In this document: piece after piece, positions 22,019-29,494 of the stretch
Layout of the letters: every line of letters begins with the position of its first letter
Position numbering within the stretch: the first letter of the stretch is position 1
From: Prevotellaceae bacterium UBA1720
GTDB lineage: Bacteria; Bacteroidota; Bacteroidia; Bacteroidales; Bacteroidaceae
Length of the DNA: 44,077 nucleotides
NCBI GenBank assembly: GCA_002317475.1
Contig: DCIS01000082.1
Location: forward strand, 1,512 to 45,588
Direction of reading: 5' to 3'
The notes under the pieces: generated by a model
Database searches by the model: none
What the model saw: only the letters and a program-made list of their open reading frames with translations
What the model was told of the DNA's origin: nothing
Program-made: the position numbers and the translations under genes

Positions 22019-22894
22019 ATGCTAAGCGTAGACGAGTTGAACGACAGACTGATTGACCTGTCATTTGCTGAAGATATAGGTGATGGCGACCACACCACCT
22101 TGTGTTGTATTCCCGAGACAGAGATGGGCGAGAGCAAGCTGCTCATCAAGCAGGAGGGTATCTTCGCCGGTGTGGAGATAGCCAAGGAGGTGTTTCATCG
22201 CTTTGACCCCGAGATGGAGGTGGAGGTGTACATCCAGGATGGTGCTCACGTGAAACCAGGTGACATCGTGATGAGCGTGAAGGGCAAGGTGCAGAGCCTC
22301 TTGCAGACCGAGCGTCTGATGCTGAACATCCTACAGCGCATGTCTGGCATTGCCACCATGACCCACAAGTATCAGCAGGCCTTGATTGATGCTGGTACTA
22401 AGACTCGTGTGCTGGATACCCGCAAGACCACTCCAGGCATGCGTATGCTGGAGAAGGAGGCGGTGAAGATAGGTGGTGGAAAGAACCACCGTATCGGTCT
22501 GTTTGACATGATTCTGCTGAAGGACAACCATATTGATTTCTGCGGTGGCGTGCATAATGCCATCAGTCGTGCAAAGCAGTATTGCAAGGATCACAGCAAG
22601 GACCTGAAGATAGAGTGTGAGGTGCGTGACTGGAAGGAACTGGAGGAGGCTCTGGCAGAGGGTTGTGACCGCATCATGTTTGACAACTTCACTCCCGAGG
22701 ATACCAAGAAGGCTGTGGAACTCGTGGCTGGACGTTGCGAGACAGAGTCGTCAGGTGGTATCACCTTTGACACCATGATTCCATACGCCAAGGCAGGCGT
22801 GGACTTCATCTCCTTCGGTGCCCTGACCCATAGTGTCAAGGGTCTCGATATGAGTTTTAAGGCAGCAGGTTCGGATAAACTGGTGATCAAATAA
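22019..22894 (+). CDS. nadC: Nicotinate-nucleotide pyrophosphorylase (quinolinate phosphoribosyltransferase)
   Basis: NadC converts quinolinate and PRPP to nicotinate mononucleotide in de novo NAD synthesis. The 291 residues cover the full enzyme: N-terminal alpha/beta sandwich (ALAEDIGDGDHTT-like start), then the barrel with DTRKTTPGMRMLEKEAVKIG (about 138-157), NHRIGLFDMILLKDNHI and the C-terminal ESSGGIT and DFISFGALTHS. All expected basic substrate-binding residues are present. The C69 peptidase gene begins 2 bp after its stop, so the two are almost certainly co-transcribed, although they share no obvious pathway. nadA and nadB are not in the window. Confidence 0.96.
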   Translation: MLSVDELNDRLIDLSFAEDIGDGDHTTLCCIPETEMGESKLLIKQEGIFAGVEIAKEVFHRFDPEMEVEVYIQDGAHVKPGDIVMSVKGKVQSLLQTERLMLNILQRMSGIATMTHKYQQALIDAGTKTRVLDTRKTTPGMRMLEKEAVKIGGGKNHRIGLFDMILLKDNHIDFCGGVHNAISRAKQYCKDHSKDLKIECEVRDWKELEEALAEGCDRIMFDNFTPEDTKKAVELVAGRCETESSGGITFDTMIPYAKAGVDFISFGALTHSVKGLDMSFKAAGSDKLVIK

Positions 22895-22896
22895 AT

Positions 22897-24570
22897 ATGA
22901 TGAAAAGAATATTTGCTTGTGTACTGACTTGCCTCCTTACATCGGCAAGTGGTCTTGCCTGTACCAACCTGATTGTCGGAAAAAAGGCATCACAGGATGG
23001 GTCCACCATCGTGTCGTACAGTAGTGATGACTATGGAGCATACGGACATTTGTTCTATTTCCCTCATGCGAAGCATAAGGCTGGTGATACGAGATTCCTG
23101 TATCACTATGAATCGAATAACTACCTGGGAGAGATACCCGAGGTAGAGGAGACGTATCAGGTAGTGGGACTGGTGAATGAACATCAGTTGACAGTGTTCG
23201 AGACAACCTTTGGTGGTCGTGAGGAACTGTGGGAAGGTGATGGCATCATGGACTATGGTAGCTTGATGACCGTGACCCTGCAGCGTGCCAAGACTGCTCG
23301 TGAGGCAGTGAAACTGATGAGCGAACTGGCCAATGAGTATGGCTATCAGAGTGAGGGCGAGAGTTTCACCGTAGCTGACCCCAACGAGGTGTGGGTGATG
23401 GAGATGATTGGTAAGGGAAAAGGTGTGAAGGGTGCCGTATGGGCAGCCATACGTATCCCAGATGACTGCATCTCGGGACATGCCAACCAGAGCCGTATCC
23501 GTCAGTTCCCCCAAGCCAAGAAGATCGACAAGAAACTGGGATTCTACAACGTAGGGGACAGCATCTATTACAGCAAGGATGTCATCACCTTCGCTCGTGA
23601 AAAGGGTTATTTTACCGGTAAGGATGCAGATTTCAGTTTTGCTGAGGCCTACAATCCACTGGATTTTGGCGGTGCACGTTTCTGCGAGGCTCGCGTATGG
23701 AGTTATTTCAACCGCTGGGCTGACCTGGACATGAACAAGTATCTGGACTATGCCAAGGGTGAGAACAACAACAACCCCATGCCTCTCTATGTCCGTCCTA
23801 AACAAAAACTCAGCGTGCAGGATGTCAAGAACATGATGCGCGACCATTACGAAGGTACACCCCTGGAGATTCAGAGCGACCTTGGCATGGGTCCGTACGA
23901 GATGCCCTATCGTCCTACACCCCTGCAGTTTGAGGTGGATGGTGTGAAGTATTTCAATGAGCGTCCCATCAGTACACAGCAGAGCAGTTGTATCTATGTG
24001 AGCCAGATGCGCAGTTGGTTGCCCGACTATGTTGGTTGCTGTCTGTGGTTTGGCAATGATGATGCCAACATGGTGGCACTCACTCCGGTGTATTGCTGTA
24101 CCAAGGAGGCTCCCATTCCTTACAACGAGAAGACTGCCGACACGTTCAAATTCTCTTTCAAGAGTGCCTTCTGGCTCTGCAACTGGGTGAGCAACATGGT
24201 GTACTACCGTTACAACCAACTCTTCCCCGAACTGCAACAGGTGCGTGACCGACTGGAACGTGACTATAACAACCTGCAGAAGGATGTTGAGACCAAGGTG
24301 GCTGGTATGCCCGAGGAAGAGGCAAAGCAGTACCTCTCAGACTACTCGCATCGTATGGCAGGTGGGATGACCGATGAGTGGATGCAGCTGGCTCAGCGCC
24401 TGATTGTCAAGTACAACGACATGGCTGTCAAGGCTGTAGACGAGAACGGACGTTACAAGAAGACTGCTGGTGGTGCTCAGGTTCCAGTAGTTCGTCCAGG
24501 CTACCCCGAGGCTTACAGAAGGCAAATCGTGAAGCAGGCAGGGGAGCGCTACAGGGTTCCAAAAGAATGA
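22897..24570 (+). CDS. Secreted C69-family dipeptidase
   Basis: The 557-residue protein belongs to peptidase family C69 (PepD-like, N-terminal nucleophile fold). After the signal peptide (about 1-21) comes Cys22 at the start of CTNLIVGKKASQDGSTIVSY, the expected processed nucleophile followed by the DGS motif. Later family segments are VADPNEVWVMEMIGKG and ISGHANQSRIRQFP. Such enzymes hydrolyse dipeptides with broad specificity. The signal peptide implies action in the periplasm or outside, in keeping with peptide use by gut Bacteroidales. It starts 2 bp after nadC. The phosphohexomutase gene follows after 28 bp. Confidence 0.9.
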   Translation: MMKRIFACVLTCLLTSASGLACTNLIVGKKASQDGSTIVSYSSDDYGAYGHLFYFPHAKHKAGDTRFLYHYESNNYLGEIPEVEETYQVVGLVNEHQLTVFETTFGGREELWEGDGIMDYGSLMTVTLQRAKTAREAVKLMSELANEYGYQSEGESFTVADPNEVWVMEMIGKGKGVKGAVWAAIRIPDDCISGHANQSRIRQFPQAKKIDKKLGFYNVGDSIYYSKDVITFAREKGYFTGKDADFSFAEAYNPLDFGGARFCEARVWSYFNRWADLDMNKYLDYAKGENNNNPMPLYVRPKQKLSVQDVKNMMRDHYEGTPLEIQSDLGMGPYEMPYRPTPLQFEVDGVKYFNERPISTQQSSCIYVSQMRSWLPDYVGCCLWFGNDDANMVALTPVYCCTKEAPIPYNEKTADTFKFSFKSAFWLCNWVSNMVYYRYNQLFPELQQVRDRLERDYNNLQKDVETKVAGMPEEEAKQYLSDYSHRMAGGMTDEWMQLAQRLIVKYNDMAVKAVDENGRYKKTAGGAQVPVVRPGYPEAYRRQIVKQAGERYRVPKE

Positions 24571-24598
24571 TAATTCACAACTTTAAATACAAACCAAA

Positions 24599-26341
24599 AT
24601 GGATCAAGAATTAATTAAATCCTGTGAGGCTAAGGCCCAGGAGTGGGTAAACAGTCCCATCATTGACGAAGAGACCAAGGCAGAGGTAAAGGCTCTGCTT
24701 GAGGACAGCGACAAGACTGCTTTGGTAGATGCTTTCTATCAGAGTCTGGAGTTTGGTACCGGTGGTTTGCGCGGTATCATGGGTGCTGGTACCAACCGTA
24801 TGAACAAGTACATCGTAGGTATGGCAACCCAGGGTTTTGCCAACTATATCAACAAGGCCTTCCCCGAGGGTGGCAAGAGCGTTGTCGTAGGTCATGACTG
24901 CCGTAACAACGGTCGTATGTTTGCTGAGAGCGTAGCAGCTATCTTCAGCGCTAATGGCATCAAGGCTTATCTGTTTGAGAGTCTGCGTCCTACTCCCGAG
25001 ATCTCGTTTGCTATCCGTCAGCTTGGTGCTGTTGCCGGTGTGAATGTCACAGCCAGCCACAACCCCCGCGAGTACAATGGTTACAAAGCATATTGGGCAG
25101 ATGGTGCTCAGGTACTGGCTCCCCATGATACCGGTATCATCGACGAGGTGAACAAGGTGAAGCTGGAGGAGGTGAAGTTCGAGGCAAACAAGGATCTTAT
25201 CCAGATTATCGGTGGTGAGATGGACTACGATTACATGACTGCCGTTAAGGAGGCCATGATCGACCAGGCTGTCATCAACCGTCAGAAAGACCTTAACATC
25301 GTCTACTCTCCCATGCACGGTACTGGTCGTGTGATTGTACCTCTGTGCCTGCGTAGCTGGGGTTTCCAGAATATCAACGTCGTTCCCGAGCAGATGGTGA
25401 TCGATGGCAATTTCCCCACCGTTATCAGTCCCAATCCTGAGAATGCTGAGGCTATGACCCTCGGTATGAAGCTCGGTACCAAACTGAATGCTGACCTTGT
25501 CATCGCTTCTGACCCTGATGCTGACCGTCTCGCTATCGTTTGTCGCGATCCCAAGGGCGAGTGGATCATCATCAACGGTAACCAGACCGCAATGATGTTC
25601 TGCTACTATATCATCGAGAACAAGAAGGCTCTGGGTACCTTGAAGCCCAGTGATTTCCTCGTAAAGACCATCGTTACCACAGAGGTGATTGCTGACATGG
25701 CCAAGAAGAACAACGTAGAGATTCGTGACTGCTACACCGGTTTCAAGTGGATTGCCCGTGAGATTGCTATCTCAGAGGGTAAGCAGAAGTACATCGGTGG
25801 TGGTGAGGAGAGCTTCGGTTTCTTGCCATTCGATAAGGTCCGCGATAAGGATTCACCAGCATCTATCTGTCTGATCTGTGAGATTGCTGCTTGGGCAAAG
25901 GATAAGGGCATGACCCTCTATGACCTGTTGATGCAGATCTACTTGGACTATGGTTTCAGCTATGAGCACACCATCAATGTTGTCAAGCCCGGTAAGACTG
26001 GTGCTGACGAGATCAAGCAGATGATGGTAGACTTCCGTGGTGCTAATGCTCCCAAGGAGATTGCTGGAAGCAAGGTGATCCTGACCAAGGACTACAAGGC
26101 GCTGACAGCCACTGATGCCAATGGTAACGTTACCAAGCTTGATATGCCCGACACCAGCAATGTACTGCAGTGGTTCTGCGAGGATGGTACGAAGATCAGT
26201 GTTCGTCCTTCTGGTACCGAACCTAAGATCAAGTTCTACCTCGAGATCAAGGGCACCATGGGTTGTGCCAACTGCTACGCAGGTGAGGTAGAGAAGGCTA
26301 AGGCTAAGGTTGAGGAAATCAAGAAGAGCCTGGCTTTGTAG
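24599..26341 (+). CDS. Phosphohexomutase (phosphoglucomutase/phosphomannomutase)
   Basis: This 580-residue enzyme belongs to the alpha-D-phosphohexomutase superfamily and interconverts hexose 1- and 6-phosphates. The catalytic Ser153 is in TASHNP, the metal loop D305-D307-D309 is in DPDADR, the sugar-binding loop is GGGEESFG and the phosphate-binding loop is SVRPSGTEPKIK. The length suits the long PgcA/PGM2-like group rather than the short GlmM or ManB enzymes. Glucose specificity is likely but not proven. Its stop codon TAG is built partly from the inserted repeat element: the G is the element's first base; without the insertion the stop would be TAA at the same codon. Confidence 0.94.
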   Translation: MDQELIKSCEAKAQEWVNSPIIDEETKAEVKALLEDSDKTALVDAFYQSLEFGTGGLRGIMGAGTNRMNKYIVGMATQGFANYINKAFPEGGKSVVVGHDCRNNGRMFAESVAAIFSANGIKAYLFESLRPTPEISFAIRQLGAVAGVNVTASHNPREYNGYKAYWADGAQVLAPHDTGIIDEVNKVKLEEVKFEANKDLIQIIGGEMDYDYMTAVKEAMIDQAVINRQKDLNIVYSPMHGTGRVIVPLCLRSWGFQNINVVPEQMVIDGNFPTVISPNPENAEAMTLGMKLGTKLNADLVIASDPDADRLAIVCRDPKGEWIIINGNQTAMMFCYYIIENKKALGTLKPSDFLVKTIVTTEVIADMAKKNNVEIRDCYTGFKWIAREIAISEGKQKYIGGGEESFGFLPFDKVRDKDSPASICLICEIAAWAKDKGMTLYDLLMQIYLDYGFSYEHTINVVKPGKTGADEIKQMMVDFRGANAPKEIAGSKVILTKDYKALTATDANGNVTKLDMPDTSNVLQWFCEDGTKISVRPSGTEPKIKFYLEIKGTMGCANCYAGEVEKAKAKVEEIKKSLAL

Positions 26342-26531
26342 GTGGGTTCTATAAATTCCCACCGCTAGACTATTAATTTACTTGGACTATCGTTTTGTCA
26401 TCTTTTGGTCTCTTTTCGGTTCAAACTGTCAGTTCAATCAGTTGTGATGCCCGCATCACGCCTTCATTCACTAACACTTTGACCTCGAAAATAAACCCAA
26501 AATCTAACAAAGCTAATTTATAGAACCCACC
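26341..26531. mobile_element. Snap-back MITE-like element in the phosphohexomutase stop codon (191 bp)
   Basis: GGTGGGTTCTATAAATT (26341-26357) and its exact reverse complement (26515-26531) bound the element. TGTA occurs directly outside both ends (26337-26340 and 26532-26535), a candidate 4-bp target-site duplication. The interior is an imperfect palindrome (for example TTTTCGGTTCAAA against TTTGACCTCGAAAA) closing on GTGATG-CCCG-CATCAC (26444-26459). The left end alone can also fold as GGTGGG...CCCACC (26341-26363). There is no open reading frame of note. Together with the C/G hairpin it explains the 234-bp gap before nudC. I cannot assign a transposon family. Confidence 0.75.
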
Positions 26532-26540
26532 TGTAAATAG

Positions 26541-26564
26541 TTCCCCCCAACCATAAGGGGGGAG
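26541..26564 (+). terminator. C6/G6 hairpin just upstream of nudC
   Basis: TTCCCCCC (26541-26548) pairs with GGGGGGAG (26557-26564) around an 8-nt loop. It ends 11 nt before the nudC ATG. It has no U-run, so it may act on nudC translation, or as a weak terminator for the upstream operon; the role is not clear. Confidence 0.4.
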
Positions 26565-26575
26565 AGATAAACACT

Positions 26576-27340
26576 ATGATAAAGTATTTTGCCTTTTGTC
26601 AAGGCGACATATTATTGACTAAGGAGGGGGCGATTCCACAAGGAGAGTCGCCCTCTTTCCCTTTGAAGCCCTGGAACGAGGTCACGCGCCTTACGATGGA
26701 AGATGTGACGTGTGTCGTCGTTCGTCTGGATGCTCCCATTTTGTCTGATGATTTCCAGATGATGGGTCTGCGTGCCACATTTGATATACTCTCAGGCACA
26801 GACTATCAATTGGCAGGAAAGTGTGCCGAACTGCTTTACTTTGACCAGAATTCAAAGTTCTGTGGCTGTTGTGGTGCCCCAATGAAATGGAGCAGCGAGA
26901 TCAGCAAGAAGTGTACCAACTGTGGCAAGGAACTTTGGCCACCCTTGGCTATTGCTGTGATAGTACGCGTTTTACGTAAGCGTGTTGATGGTCAGGACGA
27001 GATCCTGTTGGTCCGTGCCAATAATTTCCGTGGTGTACATTATGGGTTGGTAGCAGGATTTGTAGAAACGGGTGATACCCTGGAGGAAAGCGTCAAACGT
27101 GAACTTTGGGAGGAAACTCACATCAGGGTCAAGGATATCCGTTATTTCGGCAGTCAACCCTGGCCCTATCCCTGTGGACTGATGGTTGGTTTTACGGCTG
27201 AATACCTGGAAGGTGACATACAGATACAGCGTTCAGAACTGAATGCTGCTGGTTGGTTCACTGCCGACAATCTGCCCGAAATTCCCGGAAAGGCAAGTAT
27301 TGCTCGCCAACTGATAGATGATTGGTTGGCAAGTAAGTGA
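26576..27340 (+). CDS. nudC: NudC-type NAD(H) pyrophosphatase (Nudix hydrolase)
   Basis: NudC-type enzymes split NADH to NMNH and AMP, and can remove NAD caps from RNA. The 254 residues show an N-terminal domain, a four-Cys zinc ribbon (CGCCGAPM ... CTNCGKE, about 96-118), and a Nudix box beginning GFVETGDTLEESVKRELWEE. The NADH-specific motif SQPWPYPCG follows (SQPWPFPxS in the family). In the Nudix box the first consensus Glu is Asp, and the late Gly is His (EETHI); the REUxEE metal core is intact, so activity is expected. It appears separated from the upstream operon by the inserted element and a hairpin. Confidence 0.9.
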   Translation: MIKYFAFCQGDILLTKEGAIPQGESPSFPLKPWNEVTRLTMEDVTCVVVRLDAPILSDDFQMMGLRATFDILSGTDYQLAGKCAELLYFDQNSKFCGCCGAPMKWSSEISKKCTNCGKELWPPLAIAVIVRVLRKRVDGQDEILLVRANNFRGVHYGLVAGFVETGDTLEESVKRELWEETHIRVKDIRYFGSQPWPYPCGLMVGFTAEYLEGDIQIQRSELNAAGWFTADNLPEIPGKASIARQLIDDWLASK

Positions 27341-27364
27341 TCAGGTTTGGTTCTCTTACAAAAA

Positions 27365-27401
27365 AATAGGTGTTCTACGTTATAGTCGCAGAACACCTAT
27401 T
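27365..27401. terminator. Bidirectional hairpin terminator
   Basis: AATAGGTGTTCT (27365-27376) and AGAACACCTATT (27390-27401) form a perfect 12-bp stem with a 13-nt loop. A run of A just before it gives a U-tract for the minus-strand repeat-protein transcript. It separates that gene from nudC. Confidence 0.82.
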
Positions 27402-27420
27402 GTGATATTATCTTCCGTGA

Positions 27421-28446
27421 TTATCTTCCACCACGTCCAACTGTTGCATGGCCTCTGCCTGCTGTGGCTGCACCTGCACCTGCACCTCTGCTTGCACCAC
27501 CTGTGTTGGCATTGCCACGACTTACGTTGCCTACATTGCCACGAGTGTTGGTGTTGGTCATGGTGCCACGGTTGCTGCTCATACCGGCATTGCCACGGTT
27601 GACATTGGGTTGCTGACTATTATAGGTACCACGGTTGACATTGGGCTGCTGACCACGGTTCATGTCGGGGCGATTACCCATATTGGGGTTGTTGGTGCTG
27701 GGCTGCTGACCACGGTTCATGTCAGGACGGTTTCCTGTGTTGGTGTTAGGCTGCTGTCCATTGAAGGCGCCTCGGTTACCCATGTTAGGCTGCTGTCCGA
27801 ATGCACCAGGGTTTCCCATGTTTGGCATACCTCCACGGTTTCCCATATTTGGCATACCTCCACGGTTTCCCATATTTGGCATACCTCCACGATTGCCCAT
27901 ATTTGGCATTCCACCACGATTGCCCATACCCATATTCGGTTCACGACCTATCTGACCTCTGTCAGCTCCTCTGAAACCACCTTCCCAGCGTGGGCGACGA
28001 TCAACGTAGAAACCTGCATTGTGATAGAAGTGGCTGTGACCACCACGGTAGTTGTGGTAAACGGTAGGACGGCTATAGTAATAATAGTTGCGTGCGTAGT
28101 AACCATAGATGGGGTAGAACCAACGACCAAATCTCCAGGCAACAGGGCGGAAGAAATAGTCTGCTGCCATGAAAACATCCCACTGCCAATCGTAGAGGAT
28201 GCTGCGAAGGTCGTCATTACGGAAACGAAGCAACATGCCGTAAGCGTCTTCTGGACGATCAAGCCCCATGAGGTAATCTAGGTTGATCTCGTATGCGTAT
28301 TCATACTGGCGCTGGTTGAGGTTTAATTCGTATGCCATCTTGTCGGTCAGGTACATTGCCTCTTCACGTGCCATTTCATAAGGCATTGCCTTTGCAGCCA
28401 GAGTAGTGAGAACTGCTGCAACGATTGTCATTAAATAGCGCTTCAT
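27421..28446 (-). CDS. Exported Asn/Gly/Arg-rich repeat protein
   Basis: The 341-residue protein has a signal peptide (about 1-20, ending AAKA). An ordered N-terminal domain follows (about 21-165), rich in Tyr, Arg and Trp (for example LNLNQRQYEYAYEINLDY and YARNYYYYSRP). The C-terminal half is low-complexity: four perfect-length GNRGGMPNM units, then GNRPDMNRGQQP-type units and a Gly/Ala/Arg-rich end. It has no catalytic motif. RGG-like repeats in other systems bind RNA or drive condensation, but this one is exported, so that function cannot be carried over; a cell-surface or matrix role is an equal guess. It has its own promoter (28499-28529) and terminator. Confidence 0.75.
   Translation of the reverse strand: MKRYLMTIVAAVLTTLAAKAMPYEMAREEAMYLTDKMAYELNLNQRQYEYAYEINLDYLMGLDRPEDAYGMLLRFRNDDLRSILYDWQWDVFMAADYFFRPVAWRFGRWFYPIYGYYARNYYYYSRPTVYHNYRGGHSHFYHNAGFYVDRRPRWEGGFRGADRGQIGREPNMGMGNRGGMPNMGNRGGMPNMGNRGGMPNMGNRGGMPNMGNPGAFGQQPNMGNRGAFNGQQPNTNTGNRPDMNRGQQPSTNNPNMGNRPDMNRGQQPNVNRGTYNSQQPNVNRGNAGMSSNRGTMTNTNTRGNVGNVSRGNANTGGASRGAGAGAATAGRGHATVGRGGR
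27811..27918 (-). repeat. Four 27-bp coding repeats (GNRGGMPNM)
   Basis: Units begin at 27811, 27838, 27865 and 27892, each 27 bp and in frame. The units are almost identical in DNA, so copy number could change by slippage without breaking the frame. Degenerate relatives continue on both sides. Confidence 0.9.
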
Positions 28447-28498
28447 AATCGTATGGTTTTAATGGTTTGTAATTCGTTATTGTTTTAATTTCACAATG

Positions 28499-28529
28499 CA
28501 AAATTACAACGAACTGATAGCATTCCAAA
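28499..28529 (-). promoter_or_regulatory. Promoter of the Asn/Gly/Arg-rich protein gene (TTTG-N19-TAATTTTG)
   Basis: On the minus strand TTTG (28529-28526) and TAATTTTG (28506-28499) are 19 nt apart. The predicted leader to the ATG at 28446 is about 46 nt. Confidence 0.65.
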
Positions 28530-28561
28530 GGGGATTTCCCTAACTTGTGAGGGTGAATTCC

Positions 28562-29380
28562 CTAAAGCTGACCGGTGAATACGAAGTGTGGGGCAAAAAT
28601 CTGCTCTGCTTCAGGCTGCGGATCGCGGAAGAGACCAAAGACGCTGCTCCCGCTCCCACTCATGACGGCATAGATGGCACCCCGGCGGTAAAGTTCTTCT
28701 TTTATATTTAATATGGTAGGGTGTAGGGGGAGCACGCTGGTCTCAAAGTCATTGAAGAGACGCTTTTTCCACAAGGCAGGACTGCCCTCGATAGTCTCCT
28801 TCAAAGGGAACTGAGGTTGGGCTGGGTGTACCATGCTGTATGCCTCCTTGGTACTGACAAAATCATCGGGTTTTACCAATACCAGATGCCATCCCTTAAG
28901 GGAGAGGTTCACGTTGGAGAAGATATTGCCGATACCCTCTGCCATGGTTGGCTGGCAGCGGACGAAGAAGGCGCAATCGGCACCTAATGTGCTTACGCGT
29001 TGCTCCATCTGCTCTGTAGAGAGGCCCAGGGAGAACATGTCGTTCAGCATGCACATCATATAGGCAGCATCGCTGGAACCACCACCCAGACCTGCTCCGC
29101 TGGGGATGTTTTTCTGCAGTTTGATATGCAATGGGGGGATGCTGAATGATTCGCGCAACTGGCAGACTACGCGCATCACCAGATTGTCCTTGACATCGCC
29201 AGCTACTGGGATGCCGGAAAGTGTCATCACATCGTCTGGACCTGATGAGAGCTCAACGGTCAGTTCATCGCATAGGGGGATAGGGTAGAAAACGGTCTCC
29301 AGATTATGGTATCCATCTGGTCTGCGCTCCACAACATACAGTCCAAGATTGACTTTGGCACAAGGATATACTGTTGGCAT
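28562..29380 (-). CDS. ispE: 4-diphosphocytidyl-2-C-methyl-D-erythritol kinase
   Basis: IspE phosphorylates CDP-methylerythritol in the non-mevalonate isoprenoid pathway. The 272-residue protein is a full GHMP kinase: N-terminal AKVNLGLYVVERRPDGYHNL, ATP-binding PSGAGLGGGSSDAAYM (about 90-105) and the C-terminal GSGSSVFGLF loop. It is cytosolic. The gene appears monocistronic, with TAACTTTG upstream at 29409-29416 on the minus strand. Other MEP-pathway genes are not in the window. Confidence 0.95.
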   Translation of the reverse strand: MPTVYPCAKVNLGLYVVERRPDGYHNLETVFYPIPLCDELTVELSSGPDDVMTLSGIPVAGDVKDNLVMRVVCQLRESFSIPPLHIKLQKNIPSGAGLGGGSSDAAYMMCMLNDMFSLGLSTEQMEQRVSTLGADCAFFVRCQPTMAEGIGNIFSNVNLSLKGWHLVLVKPDDFVSTKEAYSMVHPAQPQFPLKETIEGSPALWKKRLFNDFETSVLPLHPTILNIKEELYRRGAIYAVMSGSGSSVFGLFRDPQPEAEQIFAPHFVFTGQL

Positions 29381-29408
29381 AATACTTCTATATTTAGGTT
29401 GTTGAGGA

Positions 29409-29416
29409 CAAAGTTA
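29409..29416 (-). promoter_or_regulatory. -7 box (TAACTTTG) of ispE
   Basis: TAACTTTG on the minus strand fits TAnnTTTG and predicts a leader of about 22 nt to the ATG at 29380. No -33 TTG at good spacing is seen. Confidence 0.55.
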
Positions 29417-29434
29417 AGGTTTTTCCGTGAATAA

Positions 29435-29466
29435 TTTGGTATTTCGCTTGGTTATTCGTAACTTCG
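29435..29466 (+). promoter_or_regulatory. Promoter of the acidic-tailed protein gene (TTTG-N20-TAACTTCG)
   Basis: TTTG (29435-29438) and TAACTTCG (29459-29466) are 20 nt apart; the -7 box has one mismatch (C for T). The predicted leader is about 22 nt. It is divergent from the ispE promoter. Confidence 0.5.
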
Positions 29467-29494
29467 CATCCAAATTCGTTATAATAGATTATAA

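Noticed and set aside
22990..24237. 415-codon minus-strand ORF opposite the C69 dipeptidase gene
   Set aside because: It is rich in His, Leu and Thr without motifs, as expected from the antisense of a codon-biased gene.
27331..27343. AAGTAAGTGATCA at the nudC stop, matching 13 nt of the MITE end
   Set aside because: It encodes the last nudC codons and stop, and the match ends abruptly; several possible 13-mers were in effect tested, so chance is a fair explanation.
27448..28281. 277-codon plus-strand ORF opposite the Asn/Gly/Arg-rich protein gene
   Set aside because: Its Thr/Ile/His repeats are only the antisense of the coding repeats; signal peptide, promoter and terminator support the minus strand.
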